NCBI RefSeq assembly: GCF_007680605.1
Contig: NZ_VEIO01000008.1
Coordinates: 1-64,000, forward strand
DNA length: 64,000 nucleotides
Source of the DNA: Paenibacillus xylanexedens
GTDB taxonomy: Bacteria > Bacillota > Bacilli > Paenibacillales > Paenibacillaceae
Direction: 5' to 3'
The translations under genes were made by a program, and so were the position numbers. Positions 34,615-43,680 of this stretch are shown here, piece after piece (the stretch's first letter is position 1; each line of letters opens with the position of its first letter). The notes under the pieces were generated by a model. It saw only the letters and a list, made by a program, of their open reading frames with translations, was not told the origin of the DNA and did no database searches.

Positions 34615-36174
34615 TTAATTGTTGACAGCACTGACACTGCCCGCACGTTTCCACTCACATAAAACATCGATCAGGCTAGTCATTGTAGCTTCCTTCGCCA
34701 TCAAAGTGACCTCCAGCCCGGCAGCCTCTGCAGTCTCTGCAGTAACCGGACCAATACACGCAACCTCTACTCCCTTAAGCAACGGCAATGGATCTTCCAC
34801 ACCCATTCGTTTCAGCATCTTCATGAAGTTCTTCACAGTAGATGAGCTGGTGAAGGTCACCGCATGAATTCCGCCCTCTTCAAGCAGTTTGAGTAATTCG
34901 TCATCGTCCTCGCCTGCAAGAATGGTGTCATAGATAATCGCCTCGGTAACGTGCAGCCCTCGTTCTCTCAATTGCTCCGGCAACCACGACCGTGCGAGAT
35001 CCCCATGTGGAATCAGCACGTTCTGTCCTGCCTTCAACTCGCTTTCAAACGCTTCAAGCATGCCTTCCGCTTGAAAAGGCCCTTTGACAACTTCAGGTGC
35101 AATACCGTGCTTGCGCAATGCTTCTGCCGTAGATGGCCCTACTGCTGCAATTCTTGCCTGATGAAGCGAACGAATGTCCTTGCCTTCGTTTTCCAGATGA
35201 CGGAAGAAAAACTCCACGCCATTGACACTTGTGAAAAAGACCCAATCAAACGTATTTAACGCATGCAGTGCATCTTTGACACTCTGTTTGGAAGATTCGC
35301 TGGATGGCATAACCGTCTCAATGACCGGGAACTCATAGGGTTCACCACCGAGCTCTTCAATGCGATTCACCAGTTCGCTCGCCTGACTGCGGGCACGGGT
35401 AACCAGAATTCGTTTGCCAAACAGCGGTAGCACCTCTGCCCATTTCAATTGCTCCCGCTGGTTGACCACATCGCCAACGACGATGACAGCTGGTGGCTGA
35501 AAATTCGCCGCAATGACTTTGGCTTCGATATCTTCCAGCGTCCCCGTGATGGTATCCTGTTCTGCCCGCGTTCCCCAACGCACAAGCGCCACCGGTGTGC
35601 TGGCCGGACGGCCATGACGAATGAGCTGCTCGCTAATATAGCCAATCTTGGCAACCCCCATCATAAACACCAGTGTGCCCGTAGCGTTTGTGACTTTATC
35701 CCAATGAATGCTGCGATCCAGCTTGTCCGGGCTTTCATGTCCGGTAATGATCGAGATGGAGGAAGCATAATCCCTGTGTGTCACCGGAATACCTGCGTAA
35801 GCCGGCACGCTGATTGCAGCGGTTACTCCAGGTACGATCTCAAACGGAATGCCGTTTTTATGCAACAACTCCGCTTCTTCCCCTACCCGTCCGAATATGG
35901 TCGGATCTCCACCTTTCAAACGTACAACCACTTTGCCTTCAAGCGCCAGATCCACGAGCAGCTGGTTAATCTCTTCCTGTTTCATCGTATGTCGATCCGG
36001 TCGTTTCCCCACATAAATTTTAACCGCACCGGGTTTCATCAGTTTCAACAATCGTGGACTCGCGAGTCGATCATAAACCACGGCGTCAGCTTTGCCTATG
36101 CTCTCCCAACCTTTTACCGTAATCAGCCTTGCATCCCCAGGACCCGCACCTACCAAAAAGACTTTCCCCGCCAT
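34615..36174 (-). CDS. cobA-hemD: Fused uroporphyrinogen-III C-methyltransferase / uroporphyrinogen-III synthase
   Basis: Bifunctional protein of 519 residues. The N-terminal part (about 1-245) is SUMT/CobA: VFLVGAGPGD, VRLKGGDPTIFGR and EIVPGVTAA are its SAM and substrate motifs, giving precorrin-2 for siroheme. The C-terminal part (about 255-519) is HemD, starting at GKRILVTRARSQASELV, closing hydroxymethylbilane to uroporphyrinogen III. I chose the ATG at 36174 with AGGGG upstream. Such fusions occur in several Firmicutes. It lies 4 bp after hemC. Confidence 0.93.
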   Translation of the reverse strand: MAGKVFLVGAGPGDARLITVKGWESIGKADAVVYDRLASPRLLKLMKPGAVKIYVGKRPDRHTMKQEEINQLLVDLALEGKVVVRLKGGDPTIFGRVGEEAELLHKNGIPFEIVPGVTAAISVPAYAGIPVTHRDYASSISIITGHESPDKLDRSIHWDKVTNATGTLVFMMGVAKIGYISEQLIRHGRPASTPVALVRWGTRAEQDTITGTLEDIEAKVIAANFQPPAVIVVGDVVNQREQLKWAEVLPLFGKRILVTRARSQASELVNRIEELGGEPYEFPVIETVMPSSESSKQSVKDALHALNTFDWVFFTSVNGVEFFFRHLENEGKDIRSLHQARIAAVGPSTAEALRKHGIAPEVVKGPFQAEGMLEAFESELKAGQNVLIPHGDLARSWLPEQLRERGLHVTEAIIYDTILAGEDDDELLKLLEEGGIHAVTFTSSSTVKNFMKMLKRMGVEDPLPLLKGVEVACIGPVTAETAEAAGLEVTLMAKEATMTSLIDVLCEWKRAGSVSAVNN

Positions 36175-36178
36175 GCCT

Positions 36179-37129
36179 TCATCCCCTAACTTCTGCCAGT
36201 ATCTGTTCAGCCCCGCGATCAATTAATCTCCAAGCCACTTCTTCTCCCAGGCGAACCGGATCTTTACCGCTCAATGTTTCCTTCAAAATCAGTCTGCCAT
36301 CCGGCATCCCAACCATTCCCGTTAATTGTAACTTGTTTTCACGGTTCAGGGAATCATCTTCCGGCACCCACACCGCATGTGCACCAATCGGTACCTGACA
36401 CCCACCGTTTAACACGCTCAGGAACCGACGCTCTGCCATGACTGGCGCAGCGGTTGCAGGATCGTTATAGAGAGTGAGCAGATGTAACAATTCTTCATCA
36501 TTCTCACGGCACTCAATGCCTAGAGCTCCTTGGCCCACAGCCGGAAGGCAGGCTTCCTCAGACAGATACTCCGTAATCCGATCCTGCCAGCCCATTCGAT
36601 ACAAACCTGCTGCAGCCAAAATGATAGCGTCCAGTCCCTCGGTTTCAAGCTTTCGCAAACGTGAGTCGATATTGCCGCGAATCGATTCCAGCTGAAGATC
36701 AGGTCGGTACGCCTTCAACTGACTGGATCTGCGCAGACTGCTTGTTCCAACCCGTGCACCCTCTGGCAGTTGATCGAGCGTAAGCCCTCCGCGTGAAACT
36801 AGAGCATCCCGGGAATCTGCTCGTCGGGGAACTGCACCGTTCACCAGTCCTTCGGGAAGCTCGGAAGGCATGTCCTTCATGCTGTGAACAGCCATATCGA
36901 TGGTGCGATCCAGCATCGCCTGTTCAATCTCTTTAACAAACAAACCTTTACCACCCACTTTGGATAACGTTACATCCAGAATGAGATCTCCCTTTGTCAC
37001 GATCTTATGTACCTCAAAGTCAAAAGCTAAACCTTCCCGCTCACAAATATCACGTAAATCCTGAATCACATATCCGGTCTGGGTTAGTGCCAAGGCACTT
37101 TGTCTGCTACCCACTTTAATTGTACGCAT
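36179..37129 (-). CDS. hemC: Hydroxymethylbilane synthase (porphobilinogen deaminase)
   Basis: Polymerises four porphobilinogens to hydroxymethylbilane. The dipyrromethane cofactor cysteine is C244 in NGGCQVPIGAHA. The N-terminal KVGSRQSALALTQT and the VHSMKDMPSELPEG motif are typical, and D82-type catalytic aspartate sits in DMAVHS. Length 316. It starts 2 bp after the siroheme dehydrogenase gene ends. Confidence 0.96.
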   Translation of the reverse strand: MRTIKVGSRQSALALTQTGYVIQDLRDICEREGLAFDFEVHKIVTKGDLILDVTLSKVGGKGLFVKEIEQAMLDRTIDMAVHSMKDMPSELPEGLVNGAVPRRADSRDALVSRGGLTLDQLPEGARVGTSSLRRSSQLKAYRPDLQLESIRGNIDSRLRKLETEGLDAIILAAAGLYRMGWQDRITEYLSEEACLPAVGQGALGIECRENDEELLHLLTLYNDPATAAPVMAERRFLSVLNGGCQVPIGAHAVWVPEDDSLNRENKLQLTGMVGMPDGRLILKETLSGKDPVRLGEEVAWRLIDRGAEQILAEVRG

Positions 37130-37131
37130 AT

Positions 37132-37782
37132 CTACATTTCCTCCTGATTACGGGATATCCAGTTCCCGATTTTTTCTTCGCTCCACCACTGAAACTGACC
37201 CGTGCGGATCGTATCCAAAATGTCCATTTCCGTTAGGCGGCGCAGTAGCGTACTTCTTACAGCTGGAGGCAATCCGCGAGATTTGATCTCCATTCTCATC
37301 TGATATAAAAAATCAAGATACGTCTCGTATTCATCTCCAAACTGTTGTTCAAGCAAAGCACGAATCTCGGCCGCCGCCGCAGGTCCTGCACCGGCAGTGG
37401 AGATGGCAATGCTTAACCGACCTCGCCTCACCACACTCGGCGTAATAAAACTGCTATTACCGGAAGACATCGCATCGTTCACCAGTATTGCCCCACCTTC
37501 AGCTTCTTGAACTACGGCATGGTTAACTTGCGGATCGTCCGTTGCTGCATATACGAGAAAGGCCCCCCGCAAATCTCCATTGCGGTAGGACCGGGCTATC
37601 CACTCGATTCGGGATTCCTGATGCAATTGTTCGAGAGTTGGCGTAAGCATAGGGCTGATGACCGTAATTCGGGCCTCAGTCTGCAACAATCCTCTTACTT
37701 TACGCTCAGCAACACGCCCTCCACCGATCACGAGAACAGATTTGTCTGAAGTATTTACATAAATCGGCGTGTAATGTTCCAT
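37132..37782 (-). CDS. Precorrin-2 dehydrogenase (siroheme synthesis)
   Basis: NAD-dependent oxidation of precorrin-2 to sirohydrochlorin, the product of the CobA half encoded two genes downstream. The Rossmann motif VLVIGGGRVAERK is near residue 18, and the SIAISTAGAGPAAAAEIR segment is the dimer/active-site region of the CysG-B/Met8 family. Length 216 is right for the stand-alone form (SirC/YlnF-like). The ATG at 37782 follows the hemX stop by 4 bp. Confidence 0.9.
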   Translation of the reverse strand: MEHYTPIYVNTSDKSVLVIGGGRVAERKVRGLLQTEARITVISPMLTPTLEQLHQESRIEWIARSYRNGDLRGAFLVYAATDDPQVNHAVVQEAEGGAILVNDAMSSGNSSFITPSVVRRGRLSIAISTAGAGPAAAAEIRALLEQQFGDEYETYLDFLYQMRMEIKSRGLPPAVRSTLLRRLTEMDILDTIRTGQFQWWSEEKIGNWISRNQEEM

Positions 37783-37786
37783 ATCC

Positions 37787-38623
37787 TCACTCTCCCGTCC
37801 AGCGATGAAACGCTGAATACGCATTGGATAAAAAGCTCATGATGACAAGCGCATATCCAATCAATGTCCATCTGGACATGATCATCATCGAAAATTGCTT
37901 TCTTCTCTTGACTACGAAATAACCAACATAGATGGCAATCGCGAGACCCGTTGCAATCACCTTCAGATCGAGCAACAGATGCCACCGTCGTTCCGCGACG
38001 ATGGACAATACAGCCAGCACAACCGATACTCCCAGAAGCGGAGTGCCAATCAATGTGGCACCATCCATATATTTTCCAATGACCTCCAGGCTGGGTAAAC
38101 GCCGTACCGTATCATTCCATTTTTTGTTTTTCAACTTATGATGTAAGAACAGGTACAACAACGCAAACACCGAAGCAACCGTTAAAGCCGCAAAGCCCAG
38201 ATTAGCCAGTGTAATGTGCATAATCAACAAACCGTGAACCGTCTGCCAGTTGTGCAACGAGATTTCGCCCGCAGTAAACCACAACCGGTTCAGAACCGTT
38301 ACCGAGAATCCAACGATGTTGAGTAGCAGGATAACAAACTCTGAGCGTTGAACCCGTGTCATAATCAATGACATCAGCACAATACTGAAAGAAAAAATAA
38401 ACAAAAAATCAAATGTAGTATAGATCGGGAAGTGACCTTCAGCCCACATACGCATGATAACATGGGTCACTTGCAGGCCCCAAACAACAACAAGAAACCC
38501 TGTGCCTGTCCGCTTCGCCCCCGCATTGCGTCGAATGCAGTCCGAGAAATAGAACAGTAGGCTCAGGGCATACATATAAATTAAAGCTTCATAGACTTGT
38601 TCAGCAAGGGTCAAGCTACCCAC
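37787..38623 (-). CDS. hemX: HemX, CcsA-like membrane protein
   Basis: Polytopic membrane protein (about eight hydrophobic segments, 278 residues) of the cytochrome c assembly CcsA/HemX family. In Bacillus HemX lowers the amount of HemA protein. It lies between hemA and the siroheme/hemC genes, as in B. subtilis hemAXCDBL. The start is GTG (38623) with AAGG, or a TTG three codons later with AGGTGG closer; both are possible. Confidence 0.88.
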   Translation of the reverse strand: MGSLTLAEQVYEALIYMYALSLLFYFSDCIRRNAGAKRTGTGFLVVVWGLQVTHVIMRMWAEGHFPIYTTFDFLFIFSFSIVLMSLIMTRVQRSEFVILLLNIVGFSVTVLNRLWFTAGEISLHNWQTVHGLLIMHITLANLGFAALTVASVFALLYLFLHHKLKNKKWNDTVRRLPSLEVIGKYMDGATLIGTPLLGVSVVLAVLSIVAERRWHLLLDLKVIATGLAIAIYVGYFVVKRRKQFSMMIMSRWTLIGYALVIMSFLSNAYSAFHRWTGE

Positions 38624-38628
38624 CTGCC

Positions 38629-40014
38629 TTATACGCCTGCCGGGACATAAGCCGGCACGGGGTCTTGCCGGTTTTCGTTCAGGTGAATCGCTGGTTTGCC
38701 CAGAGCTGTTGCATCACTCTGATTCACTTTTTCTGCAGCCATTTCGACTGCATCCTCCAGCGCGAAAATCTGCGTAAACATGCGCAGCGCTTCATCACCT
38801 TGCTTCGTACCTGCCATTTCCTTGATCCGATTGATGGGATCGGTTGTCATTTGGTTGACAATGCTTTTGGTCAAACGACGAATGACTTTACGCTGATGCT
38901 CATCCAGCTCTGGAAGCTTGTTAAACAAACTATCCATCGTTTCTTCATGAATAGATACGCCCTTCTCCTGCAACGCCCGAATAACTGGGCGAACGCCAAG
39001 CGTTTTGAGCCACTGGTAATAATCCTCCATCTCGAGCTCAATCATTCTCTCAATCTTCGCAGCTTCCACCTTACGCATCTCCAGATTGCTCTCCACAATG
39101 CCTTCCAGATCATCAATATCGTAGAGGAATACGTTAGAGATTTCGCCAATTGCCGGATCAATATCACGTGGTACGGCAATATCAATCAGGAACAGCGGAC
39201 GTGCTTGCCGGCGCTTCATGCTCTCCCGGACAACACCTGCATCGAGAATATAACGTTCTGCTCCTGTAGAGCTGATGACGATGTCTACTTCACCCAGTCT
39301 CGTGATGGCCTGCTCCATCGTACACGGCGTCCCCCGGAATTTGCTGGCTAGCTCCTCCGCTCTGGCGAGAGTCCGGTTGGCTACGATAACTTCAGATGCA
39401 CCGTTGGCATACAGATGTTTTACGGTAAGTTCACTCATTTTGCCGGCACCCAAAATAAGCACCTTCTTGTCTGTGAACATACCAAAAATCCGCTTGCCCA
39501 GTTCAACTGCAGCATAGCTGACAGAAACGGCACTCTCCCCGATGGAAGTCTCCGAATGTGCCCGCTTGCCCAAGGTGACTGCCTGTTTAAACAATTGGTT
39601 AAACCAAGTTCCGGTTGCTTTCTCTTCCTGCGCTTTGAAAAAAGCCTGTTTCACTTGGCCGAGAATCTGAGTCTCTCCGATGACCATCGAATCCAGTCCG
39701 CAAATGACCCGGAACAGATGGCGCATGGCTTGATCATCCTCGTATATATATAAGTGTTGCGTAAATTCTTCCCGTGGAACGTTAAACCATTGCTCCATGA
39801 ATGTTCGAATAAAATAACCGCACATGTGAAGACGGTCGACCACAACGTACAATTCCGTACGATTACAAGTGGCTACGATTACACCTTCCAATACACTCTT
39901 GGTCAGCTTGAGCTGCTGCAGCGCTTCAGACAAGTCCTTTTCTGCAAATGTGAATCGTTCTCTGACCTCTACAGGCGCCGTGCGATAATTCAAACCAACA
40001 ACAACGATGTGCAT
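38629..40014 (-). CDS. hemA: Glutamyl-tRNA reductase
   Basis: First committed step of C5 haem synthesis: reduces glutamyl-tRNA to glutamate-1-semialdehyde. The catalytic cysteine is C50 in VATCNRTELY. The NADPH domain has VLILGAGKMSELTVKHL and a C-terminal helical dimerisation domain follows. Length 461. The ATG has AGGTGA upstream. It leads the hem operon after a separate upstream region. Confidence 0.96.
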   Translation of the reverse strand: MHIVVVGLNYRTAPVEVRERFTFAEKDLSEALQQLKLTKSVLEGVIVATCNRTELYVVVDRLHMCGYFIRTFMEQWFNVPREEFTQHLYIYEDDQAMRHLFRVICGLDSMVIGETQILGQVKQAFFKAQEEKATGTWFNQLFKQAVTLGKRAHSETSIGESAVSVSYAAVELGKRIFGMFTDKKVLILGAGKMSELTVKHLYANGASEVIVANRTLARAEELASKFRGTPCTMEQAITRLGEVDIVISSTGAERYILDAGVVRESMKRRQARPLFLIDIAVPRDIDPAIGEISNVFLYDIDDLEGIVESNLEMRKVEAAKIERMIELEMEDYYQWLKTLGVRPVIRALQEKGVSIHEETMDSLFNKLPELDEHQRKVIRRLTKSIVNQMTTDPINRIKEMAGTKQGDEALRMFTQIFALEDAVEMAAEKVNQSDATALGKPAIHLNENRQDPVPAYVPAGV

Positions 40015-40287
40015 TGCAAGTTCACCTGCCTAATAAATTTCCAATCAAAGTGCTTACTGTATATCTCTATCCAGTTCAGATTGACATAGTTAATTATATC
40101 ACACATCAAGTCCATCACTCGCCCATTTTTATGAAATGTTTATGAAATCAACATGATGATTATCATATGCATGGTGATATATTGTAGTGTCTCACCAATG
40201 TACACCGTTATTCGTTATATGGAACGAATAGTGAATATTTGAGAAAACGGGGATTTCTGCAAACCTGTTCAAGACTGCTTATAACAA
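40015..40287 (-). promoter_or_regulatory. hemA upstream region with an extended -10 promoter
   Basis: No gene is present between hemA and engB. On the minus strand the best promoter is an extended -10, TGATATAAT, with TATAAT at 40093-40098 and no convincing -35. A small palindrome, ATGATgattATCAT (40153-40166), lies about 60 bp further upstream and could bind a regulator, but its identity is unknown. Confidence 0.45.
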
Positions 40288-40314
40288 ATAGTCATGGAAT
40301 CATTCCATGACTAT
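40288..40314 (-). terminator. Perfect palindrome after engB
   Basis: A 27-bp palindrome with 13-bp arms (ATAGTCATGGAAT and its complement) around one base. On the minus strand it is followed by TTTGTT, consistent with a terminator for engB. Confidence 0.6.
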
Positions 40315-40354
40315 CTAGGTGCGGGAAACATGATGAGTTTTCAAATATTATAGG

Positions 40355-41020
40355 TTAGTAATTGTCATCCCCAGCTGTTTGAACAGTTTGTTCAGTCTCG
40401 TGATCGGACTCTTCTTCAACTGGTGCATATTTGTCTACGCGGGCGTGGCGGGTAATAATATCCCACAGTTCTTCCTTGCCCAGACCTTCCTCGGATGAAA
40501 AAGGCACAAACAAGTCGCCTGATCGAAGGCCCAGTGCTTCCTTGATGACTTTAATGTGCTTGGCTCTGCGTGTCTTGGGAATCTTGTCCATCTTCGTAGC
40601 CACAACGACCAATGGCAGACCATGATGGCGCAACCATTCATTCATCATTTTGTCATCCTTGGATGGCTCATGTCTCATGTCCACCATCTGCATGACAAGC
40701 TTCAATTCATCCCGTTGTAGCAGGTACTTTTCCATCATTTTACCCCAGGCAAAACGTTGCTCTTTGGATACTTTGGCATACCCGTAACCCGGAAAATCGA
40801 CGAAATACAGATCCTGATTGATTTTATAATAGTTCAGTTGCTGGGTTTTACCCGGCGTAGCACTTGTACGCGCCAGATTTTTGCGATTGATCAAACGGTT
40901 GATCAGTGATGACTTGCCCACATTGGAGCGTCCCGCCAGGGCAATCTCCGGCAGGCCGTCATCTGGATATTGTTCAGGCCGAACGGCACTAATTATAAAT
41001 TCAGATTGATTGACTTTCAA
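40355..41020 (-). CDS. engB: Ribosome biogenesis GTPase EngB/YsxC
   Basis: Essential GTPase for late 50S assembly. G1 is LAGRSNVGKSS, G3 is DFPGYGYAKV, G4 is TKMD, and G5 is SSEEG. The start is probably TTG at 41020, because the family begins with KVNQSEFIISAV and AGAGGA lies upstream. It carries a C-terminal acidic tail (about 195-221) longer than in B. subtilis YsxC. It follows lonA, as in Bacillus. Confidence 0.94.
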   Translation of the reverse strand: MKVNQSEFIISAVRPEQYPDDGLPEIALAGRSNVGKSSLINRLINRKNLARTSATPGKTQQLNYYKINQDLYFVDFPGYGYAKVSKEQRFAWGKMMEKYLLQRDELKLVMQMVDMRHEPSKDDKMMNEWLRHHGLPLVVVATKMDKIPKTRRAKHIKVIKEALGLRSGDLFVPFSSEEGLGKEELWDIITRHARVDKYAPVEEESDHETEQTVQTAGDDNY

Positions 41021-41175
41021 ATTGCATCTTTCCTCTCTTGAACTCCTGTCTTGCAAGCATAACATTTCCACATTTTCATCCCGTATTATGCCATCATTCC
41101 TTCTATCATATCAAAAAAAACCTCTCCTGTACCCAAAAAAACAACTTTTGTACCCGAAAAACATCAGATTATCAC

Positions 41176-41222
41176 GAAAAAAACCGTTCCAGCGGACGCC
41201 GAAGCCCCCGCCGAACGGTCTA
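41176..41222 (-). terminator. Terminator of lonA
   Basis: On the minus strand ACCGTT and AACGGT flank a GC-rich inner stem, followed by TTTTTTT. It lies just after the lonA stop. Confidence 0.75.
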
Positions 41223-41254
41223 CTCTCCATTTAATCTTTGCGGATACGTGCAGA

Positions 41255-43594
41255 TTACAGATGTATGCCCGCCTGCTCCACTAGAGCATGCTGCAATACC
41301 TGATCCATATGGGCTACGGGCACAAATTCCACATCTTCCTTGATGCTGTCCGGAATGTCGCGCAGATCTCTTTCGTTATCCTTAGGTAACAATATTTTTT
41401 TGTAACCCGCACGGTGGGCTGCAAGTGACTTTTCTTTCAAGCCGCCAATCGGCAACACCCGTCCGCGTAATGTAATTTCACCTGTCATAGCAATGTCTTT
41501 CGACACATGTTTATTCGTTAGAGCTGAGATCAAGGCCGTTGCCATCGTAATACCGGCTGATGGGCCGTCTTTAGGAATGGCACCTTCCGGGACGTGGATG
41601 TGAATGTCGTTCTTCTCATGAAAATCAGACGCAATGCCAAGCTGCGCTGCTTTCGAACGTGTATAACTGAAAGCTGCCTGAGCCGATTCTTTCATGACGT
41701 CTCCCAGCTTACCCGTAAGCGTCAGCTTGCCTGTTCCCGGCACCACCGTTACTTCGATCACCAGCGTGTCTCCACCTACCTCAGTCCATGCCAGCCCGGT
41801 CACCGTACCAATCTGATCTTCCAGCTCCGCCATGCCGTAGCGGAATTTGCCCGGACCGAGATAGTCCTTAACATCATCCGGTGAGATGACAATCTGGCCC
41901 TCTGTACCGGATACGATATTTTTAGCCGCCTTCCGGCAAAGTGATGCCATTTGTTGTTCCAAATTCCTTACACCTGATTCACGCGTATACTCACGAATCA
42001 CTTTTAGCAAGCTGTCCTCTGGCACTTCCAGTTGGTCTTCTTCGAGACCGTGATCCTTCTTCTGTTTGGGTAGCAAATAGTTTTTGGATATTTGCAGCTT
42101 CTCCAGCTCGGTGTAACCCGGAATATTCAGCATTTCCATACGATCCAATAATGGACGCGGAATGTTGTGCACCGTGTTCGCAGTAGTTATGAACATAACG
42201 TTAGATAAGTCAAAAGGCAACTCCACAAAGTGATCACTAAACGTATTGTTCTGCTCCGGATCTAACACCTCCAGCAATGCAGACGAAGGATCTCCGCGGA
42301 AATCGGAAGCCATTTTGTCGATCTCATCCAGCAAAAATACAGGGTTAAGCGATCCTGCTGTTTTCATCCCCTGAATGATACGTCCGGGCATCGCACCTAC
42401 GTAGGTACGGCGGTGTCCACGAATCTCTGCTTCATCGCGTACCCCGCCGAGAGAGATACGCACAAATTCCCGACCGAGTGATCTTGCGATCGAACGGGCC
42501 AGAGAGGTTTTACCTACCCCTGGGGGACCAACTAGGCAAAGAATCGGACCTTTGAGTTTTTTGACAAGTTTTTGCACGGCCAGATACTCCAACACACGTT
42601 CCTTGGGCTTCTCCAGACCGTAATGGTCGGCGTTTAACACATCTTCAGCCTTTTGGATATCCAGATCATCATCCGTCACCTGGCTCCAAGGTAATGCAAG
42701 TAGCCAATCCACATAGTTGCGGATGACACCACCCTCGGCAGAACTTGCAGGCATTTTCTCCAGTCGATCAATTTCCTTCTCGACCTTCTCTTTCACCTTG
42801 TCCGGCAGGCCCAGACTTTCCATCTGATTACGAAGTTCCTCCACTTCGCCCGCACGGCCCTCTTTTTCACCGAGTTCCTTCTGAATCGCCTTCATCTGCT
42901 CACGCAAATAGTACTCTTTCTGGGTTTTCTCCATCTGTTTCTTCACCCGCTGGCTGATCTTGCGTTCAAGCTCCAGCACTTCACGCTCATTATTCAGGAT
43001 GTCCAGCAGTTTCTCCAGACGTTCCCGCACGTCGATGGTCTCCAGAATTTCCTGTTTGTCTTTGATTTTCAAAGACAAGTGGCTTGTAATAACGTCCGCA
43101 AGACGCCCCGGTTCTTCAATGTCTGACACGGCAGCCAGTGTCTCGGGGGTTACTTTTTTGGACAGATTGATATAATTCTCGAACTGGTTCAGAACGGTAC
43201 GCATAAGGGCATCTGTCTCGGGATGAGCGTTCTCTTCCTCAGGCAGTTCTAGCGCCAGCACCTCGTAATATTCTTCGTTGTCCGTATATTCAATAATTTC
43301 AGCCCGTTCCAAGCCTTCCACAAGTACCCGGATCGTTCCGTTGGGCAGCTTCAACATCTGTCTTACCTTAGCTACGGTTCCAATGCGGAAAATATCCTCT
43401 CGTGTAGGTTCCTCAATATTTACCTCGGCTTGGGAACATAGGAGAATCAAATGTTCTTCTACCATCGCTTTTTCTAAAGCCTTGACCGATTTCTCCCGGC
43501 CCACATCGAGATGCAGCACCATACTCGGGTAGACGAGAAGTCCTCTTAAAGGCAGTAAAGGAAAACGACGACCTTTCGCTTTGCTCGGTCCCAT
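41255..43594 (-). CDS. lonA: ATP-dependent protease LonA
   Basis: Soluble AAA+ serine protease that degrades damaged and regulatory proteins. The N-terminal substrate domain begins RRFPLLPLRGLLVYPSM, Walker A is GPPGVGKTS, and the Ser-Lys dyad lies in KDGPSAGITMATAL and the later GLKEKSLAAHRAG. I chose the ATG at 43594, with GGAGGTG at 8 nt, giving 779 residues, close to B. subtilis LonA. It follows lonB by about 86 bp. Confidence 0.96.
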   Translation of the reverse strand: MGPSKAKGRRFPLLPLRGLLVYPSMVLHLDVGREKSVKALEKAMVEEHLILLCSQAEVNIEEPTREDIFRIGTVAKVRQMLKLPNGTIRVLVEGLERAEIIEYTDNEEYYEVLALELPEEENAHPETDALMRTVLNQFENYINLSKKVTPETLAAVSDIEEPGRLADVITSHLSLKIKDKQEILETIDVRERLEKLLDILNNEREVLELERKISQRVKKQMEKTQKEYYLREQMKAIQKELGEKEGRAGEVEELRNQMESLGLPDKVKEKVEKEIDRLEKMPASSAEGGVIRNYVDWLLALPWSQVTDDDLDIQKAEDVLNADHYGLEKPKERVLEYLAVQKLVKKLKGPILCLVGPPGVGKTSLARSIARSLGREFVRISLGGVRDEAEIRGHRRTYVGAMPGRIIQGMKTAGSLNPVFLLDEIDKMASDFRGDPSSALLEVLDPEQNNTFSDHFVELPFDLSNVMFITTANTVHNIPRPLLDRMEMLNIPGYTELEKLQISKNYLLPKQKKDHGLEEDQLEVPEDSLLKVIREYTRESGVRNLEQQMASLCRKAAKNIVSGTEGQIVISPDDVKDYLGPGKFRYGMAELEDQIGTVTGLAWTEVGGDTLVIEVTVVPGTGKLTLTGKLGDVMKESAQAAFSYTRSKAAQLGIASDFHEKNDIHIHVPEGAIPKDGPSAGITMATALISALTNKHVSKDIAMTGEITLRGRVLPIGGLKEKSLAAHRAGYKKILLPKDNERDLRDIPDSIKEDVEFVPVAHMDQVLQHALVEQAGIHL

Positions 43595-43680
43595 CGCTTT
43601 CGCACCTCCAATGGCTCTCAGGTTGTAGTCATTCATTATTCTATCAAATGTTCACATAAAAAACCAATGAAGGGAAGCGC

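Noticed and set aside
41100..41165. Repeated A-rich/GTACCC segments before lonA terminator
   Set aside because: Low-complexity sequence with two short imperfect matches; no clear element.
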